From positions 62,001 to 126,000 of the forward strand of contig NZ_JAHLQF010000002.1 of NCBI RefSeq assembly GCF_018918285.1: a stretch of 64,000 nucleotides of DNA, in the 5' to 3' direction. Both the position numbers and the translations under genes were made by a program. Position 1 is the first letter of the stretch. Each line of letters starts with the position of its first letter. Under the pieces are notes generated by a model that had not been told where the DNA came from, made no database searches, and saw only the letters and a program-made list of their open reading frames with translations. This document shows positions 60,815-64,000 of this stretch, in pieces. Source of the DNA: Clostridium mobile (GTDB lineage: Bacteria; Bacillota; Clostridia; Clostridiales; Clostridiaceae).

Positions 60815-62038
60815 ATGTCTTTAAACCATAGTATTTATGTCTATAGTGAAATCGGAAAATTAAAATCTGTTCTTCTTCATTGTCCAGGTGAAGAAATAGA
60901 AAACATAGTACCAGATTATCTAAGAAGGCTTTTATTTGATGAGATTGCCTATTTAGATCAGGCCCGCAGAGAACATAATCAATTTGCTGAAATCCTAAGA
61001 AATGAAGGGGTAGAAATTATCTATCTTACTGATTTAATGGCAGATGTTTTAGAGGATTCAGAAGTTAGGAATGAATTTTTAAAGGAGTTTATGGAAGAAG
61101 GAAAGGTTGTAACAGGAGGACTCCAAGAAGCTATAATGGAGTTTTTTAGCTCTTATACTTCAAAGGAGTTTATAAAAAAATGTATAGCAGGAGTTAGAAA
61201 GGAAGAACTTAAACATATTAAACCTAAATCCTTAGGTGATATGATTAAAAATCCATATCCTTTCTACCTTGATCCAATTCCTAATATGTATTTTCAAAGA
61301 GACCCTTTTGCATCTATTGGAAGAGGAATTTCTTTAAATGTTATGGCTAATGAAACCAGAAACAGAGAAACTATATTTGCAAAATACATTTTTAAATATC
61401 ATCCTAGATTTAAAGGTGTACCTAGATGGTATAACAGAGATAAAACCCATCCAATTGAAGGAGGAGATATTTTAGTTCTTTCTGACAAAGTTTTAGCTAT
61501 AGGAATTAGTGATAGAACTAGGCCAATAGCTATTGAAAGATTAGCTTATAATCTTTTAAACTCCGAGGAAGGTTTTGAAACTGTTTTAGCTTTTGATATT
61601 CCAAAGACAAGAGCCTACATGCATTTAGATACAGTATTTACTATGGTTGATTATGATCAGTTTACCATATATCCGGTTATTGAAGAACCTTTAGATGTAT
61701 ATAGTATTACCAGGGGAAAAAACAATGAAATTAATATTAAATATGAACAAGGGGATTTGTCTAATATATTAAAAAAACACTTAAACTTACCAGCGGTAAA
61801 TTTGATAAGGTGCGGAGATGGTGACAGTATTGCAGCTAGAAGAGAACAATGGAATGATGGAAGTAATACTCTTGCTATATCGCCAGGAAAAGTTGTTTGC
61901 TATAATCGTAATCATGTAACAAATAAAGTTTTAAGAAGAAATAACATAGAGGTACTAGAATTTGAATCCTATGAGTTGTCTAGAGGACGTGGAGGCCCAA
62001 GATGTATGAGCATGCCTTTAGTTAGAGAAAATCTATAA
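60815..62038 (+). CDS. arcA: Arginine deiminase
   Basis: This is a 407-residue enzyme hydrolysing arginine to citrulline and ammonia. The guanidino-group catalytic features are FQRDPFASIGRG (about 164-175), the His-Glu pair in EGGDILVLSDK and AYMHLDTVFTMVD (about 268-280), and the nucleophile Cys in RGGPRCMSMPL near the C-terminus. ATG 60815 (MSLNHSIYVYSEIG) is preferred since AAAGGATG lies 9 bp upstream. arcB and arcC are not in the window, so ATP-yielding use of citrulline must be encoded elsewhere or be absent. Confidence 0.93.
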   Translation: MSLNHSIYVYSEIGKLKSVLLHCPGEEIENIVPDYLRRLLFDEIAYLDQARREHNQFAEILRNEGVEIIYLTDLMADVLEDSEVRNEFLKEFMEEGKVVTGGLQEAIMEFFSSYTSKEFIKKCIAGVRKEELKHIKPKSLGDMIKNPYPFYLDPIPNMYFQRDPFASIGRGISLNVMANETRNRETIFAKYIFKYHPRFKGVPRWYNRDKTHPIEGGDILVLSDKVLAIGISDRTRPIAIERLAYNLLNSEEGFETVLAFDIPKTRAYMHLDTVFTMVDYDQFTIYPVIEEPLDVYSITRGKNNEINIKYEQGDLSNILKKHLNLPAVNLIRCGDGDSIAARREQWNDGSNTLAISPGKVVCYNRNHVTNKVLRRNNIEVLEFESYELSRGRGGPRCMSMPLVRENL

Positions 62039-62053
62039 GAATCGATAAAAATG

Positions 62054-62080
62054 GAAGAATGGTTAAAGCCATTCTTTTTT
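62054..62080 (+). terminator. Terminator after arcA
   Basis: GAAGAATGG pairs with CCATTCTTT (U-rich side), followed by TTTTT. Confidence 0.82.
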
Positions 62081-62260
62081 TATACTCTACTATTAAAAAG
62101 GAATTGGTTGCATATTTACGGTATTTTTATTGGTATAAATATTTGTTATTAGAAACCTGTTATAATATAAAACATATGCTTATAAAGATAAGCAATATCA
62201 ATGTATTTTATGAAGCAATATATAATAAACTTTTTAAAATAGAAAGGATAAAAGATTAGA

Positions 62261-62941
62261 ATGAGAATAAATAAACTTCTTAGCAATCTTGGTTTTTGTT
62301 CTAGGAGAGAAACCAATAGACTTATTGAAGAAAATAGAGTAACAGTAAATGGAGAACTCTGTGAACCAGGGCAATGGGTGGAAGAGGGAGATGTTATTCT
62401 TATAGACAATAAGCCAATTCCAGTGAAAGATAAAATTTATATTGTATTGAACAAACCAGTAGGGATTATTTGTACTGCGGCAAAGGAAATAGAAAATAAT
62501 ATAATTAATTTTATAAATTATCCAGAATATATTTTCCCAGTAGGTAGATTGGACAAAGCTTCTCAAGGATTAATATTAATGACCAATGACGGTGATTTAG
62601 CAAATAAAATTTTAGAATCGGAAAGTGAACATGAAAAAGAATACATAGTAACTGTTAATAAAACTTTTGATGATGATTTTTTAAAAGGAATGGCTGAAGG
62701 TGTAGAAATCCGTGGAGGTAAAACAAGACATTGTAAGGTTACTAGAGTTAATGAAGATACTTTTCGTATTATTCTCACACAGGGACTGAATAAACAAATT
62801 CGAAGAATGAGCAAGGTCTTTGGATATACAGTTATACGTTTAGAGCGTATTAGAATTGTTAATATAAAAATAGATGGTATAGATATTGGTAAATGGCGCA
62901 ATCTTACGGAGGAAGAGGTAGTGGAATTGAGAAATTTGTAA
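62261..62941 (+). CDS. RluF-type 23S rRNA pseudouridine synthase
   Basis: This protein has 226 residues. An N-terminal S4 RNA-binding domain (MRINKLLSNLGFCSRRETNR then VTVNGELCEPG) is followed by the RsuA/RluF catalytic core. Its Asp is in VGRLDKASQGLILMTNDGDL (about 91-110), and the late motif is TQGLNKQIRRM (about 172-182). RluF is preferred over RsuA or RluE by the QGLNKQIRRM pattern. The start is a good ATG after GAAAGGATAA. Confidence 0.88.
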   Translation: MRINKLLSNLGFCSRRETNRLIEENRVTVNGELCEPGQWVEEGDVILIDNKPIPVKDKIYIVLNKPVGIICTAAKEIENNIINFINYPEYIFPVGRLDKASQGLILMTNDGDLANKILESESEHEKEYIVTVNKTFDDDFLKGMAEGVEIRGGKTRHCKVTRVNEDTFRIILTQGLNKQIRRMSKVFGYTVIRLERIRIVNIKIDGIDIGKWRNLTEEEVVELRNL

Positions 62942-63023
62942 AGGTAATTTTTTGTCATATGAAATAATTTATAAATTTAAAATAAGATAAATACAGGAAT
63001 TTAAATTTGTAAGATGGCAATAA

Positions 63024-63278
63024 TATCAAGTGATTCTTAGCTTCAGATGGAGTTTGCTTAAAAGGAATACTTACTCCAACTGAAGGTTATTAAGAGATTT
63101 CTTAGAAGATTTGCTTCTTAGAAATCCTTATCCTTTAGGGGAAGAACTTATCCAGGGACGTAGCATCAGTTATGCACAGCATAAGAACTCTAAATCGCTG
63201 AAGCTCAAGAGTTCTAATATCTCTCACTTGTAGAAAAGCGATGGGAGTATTACGGATGGTAGTCATCGGATAAAATTA
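63024..63278 (+). repeat. Dispersed multi-hairpin repeat, copy B (255 bp)
   Basis: This is the near-identical reverse complement of copy A (3366-3667) without about 47 bp. Hairpins from the 5' end: CTTCAGATGGAGT with ACTCCAACTGAAG, TTTCTTAGAAG with CTTCTTAGAAA, TTATGC-ACA-GCATAA, AGAACTCT with AGAGTTCT, and CGATG with CATCG. It lies between the RluF-like gene and the azoreductase gene, with no ORF inside. Its start TATCAAGTGATTC equals the start of truncated copy C. Confidence 0.88.
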
Positions 63279-63301
63279 TATATAAAGAGAGGTACATTAA
63301 T

Positions 63302-63904
63302 ATGAGTAAAGTATTATATATTAAAGCAAATGCAAAAAAAGACGGGGAATCAAGAACTTTTAGAATTTCTGATAGTTTTATTGAAAAATATAAGGAGCTT
63401 AATCCGAATGACGAAATTATAACTTTAGACTTATATCAGGAGGGGATAGGGTTTCTAACAGAGGAAGGAATTAACCTTCATAGACCAAAACCAGGAGAAG
63501 GTAAAGAACATCCGATTTTAAAATACGCATATCAATTTGCAGAAGCAGACAAATATATAGTTGCAGCACCATTTTGGAATTTAAGTTTTCCAGCAATTTT
63601 AAAGGCATATATAGATTATATATGTGTTACAGGAATTACATTCAAATACACAGCAGAGGGGCCAATAGGGTTATGCCAAGGTAAGAAGGCAGTTCACATT
63701 GTTGCAAGAGGTGGCGGATATTCAGAGGAACCAGCGGCAGGATATGAAATGGGAGATAGATATTTGAGAACAATCTTTGGATTCTTGGGAATAACTGATT
63801 TTACTACAATAGCAGCAAATAAACTAGATGTTATTGGTGAAGACGTAGAAGCAATTATGCAAGATACGATTGCAGAAGCTCAATATAAGGCAAAAAGTTT
63901 TTAG
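63302..63904 (+). CDS. FMN-dependent NADH-azoreductase
   Basis: This is a 200-residue flavodoxin-like oxidoreductase of the AcpD/AzoR family that reduces quinones and azo compounds. Signs are the N-terminal VLYIKANAKKDGESRTFRIS phosphate loop, APFWNLSFPAILKAYIDYI (about 88-106) and the VARGGGYSE FMN-contact loop (about 142-150). GAGAGGT precedes the ATG. It starts 24 bp after repeat copy B, so its promoter must lie inside or beyond the repeat. The last 96 bp of the window hold nothing recognisable. Confidence 0.92.
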   Translation: MSKVLYIKANAKKDGESRTFRISDSFIEKYKELNPNDEIITLDLYQEGIGFLTEEGINLHRPKPGEGKEHPILKYAYQFAEADKYIVAAPFWNLSFPAILKAYIDYICVTGITFKYTAEGPIGLCQGKKAVHIVARGGGYSEEPAAGYEMGDRYLRTIFGFLGITDFTTIAANKLDVIGEDVEAIMQDTIAEAQYKAKSF

Positions 63905-64000
63905 ACTTTATTTTATTATATAAGTATTTGAAGAATGAATGATTTAACTTATTTTTTAAAAATAAGCTTATTTTAGAACACAATGAAAAACCGTAATATA

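Noticed and set aside
60815..62038. Complete arginine deiminase pathway
   Set aside because: arcA is intact, but arcB, arcC and arcD are not in the window.
62059..62259. 66-residue ORF between arcA and the RluF-type gene
   Set aside because: It runs through the arcA terminator, has no ribosome site and shows no domain.

Overview
The window is low-GC (roughly 30 %), densely coded DNA. It shows AGGAGG-type ribosome sites, GTG and TTG starts, Fur-type and BirA-type operators, and a cholesterol-dependent cytolysin with the canonical undecapeptide. Together these point to a chromosomal segment of a Clostridium sensu stricto species (C. botulinum/sporogenes/tetani neighbourhood). The species cannot be fixed from the sequence alone. 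No rRNA, tRNA, CRISPR array or prophage is visible. One intact IS30-family insertion sequence and several small non-coding repeat elements are present.

Layout. 1-10.3 kb is a sugar/polyol catabolic cluster. It holds a divergent FGGY kinase (cut by the left edge), a DhaK-like kinase subunit, a TIM-like isomerase, a glycerol-kinase-like enzyme, a xylose-isomerase-superfamily epimerase, an RpiB-type isomerase, a second FGGY kinase, a phosphohexomutase and a Cof-type HAD phosphatase. The epimerase + TIM-like + RpiB trio is the set (EryC/EryH/EryI) known to turn tetrulose phosphates into erythrose-4-phosphate. 10.4-18.2 kb carries a HesB-like protein between two related hairpins, the Fur-controlled feoAB, and a corrinoid ABC transporter behind a cobalamin riboswitch. 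18.3-27.2 kb is mixed: YhaM nuclease, MarR regulator with its membrane-protein target, HNH protein, YjjG-type phosphatase, Crp-type regulator, a large secreted phytase-like phosphatase fused to a GxGYxYP region, and uracil-DNA glycosylase. 27.3-30.8 kb is a two-component system interleaved with a bacitracin/lantibiotic-type ABC exporter.

30.9-37.2 kb has a CofE-like protein with LysR, an old-yellow-enzyme family reductase with TetR, and a soluble chemoreceptor. 37.7-41.4 kb is the biotin operon bioYBDA behind a BirA operator. 41.6-45.5 kb holds the cytolysin and a TetR/cation-antiporter pair with three evenly spaced operators. 46.5-52.5 kb is the most accessory-looking part: an IS30 element, a 20-bp periodic repeat array, a 10-bp phased A-tract promoter, an excisionase-type HTH gene with a DUF4180 gene, then a pentapeptide-repeat/LuxR/ICMT-like methyltransferase cluster. 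52.6-64 kb has dihydrofolate reductase, endonuclease V, two paralogous unknown proteins, a Fur-regulated siderophore ABC system, a flavodoxin with DUF3793, arginine deiminase, RluF-type pseudouridine synthase and an azoreductase.

Themes. Iron is handled at three separate loci, each with a recognisable Fur box. A roughly 255-300 bp multi-hairpin repeat occurs as two long copies in opposite orientation near the two ends of the window, with two short derivatives. All copies or fragments except one abut the 3' end of a gene, and in two cases they supply the stop codon.
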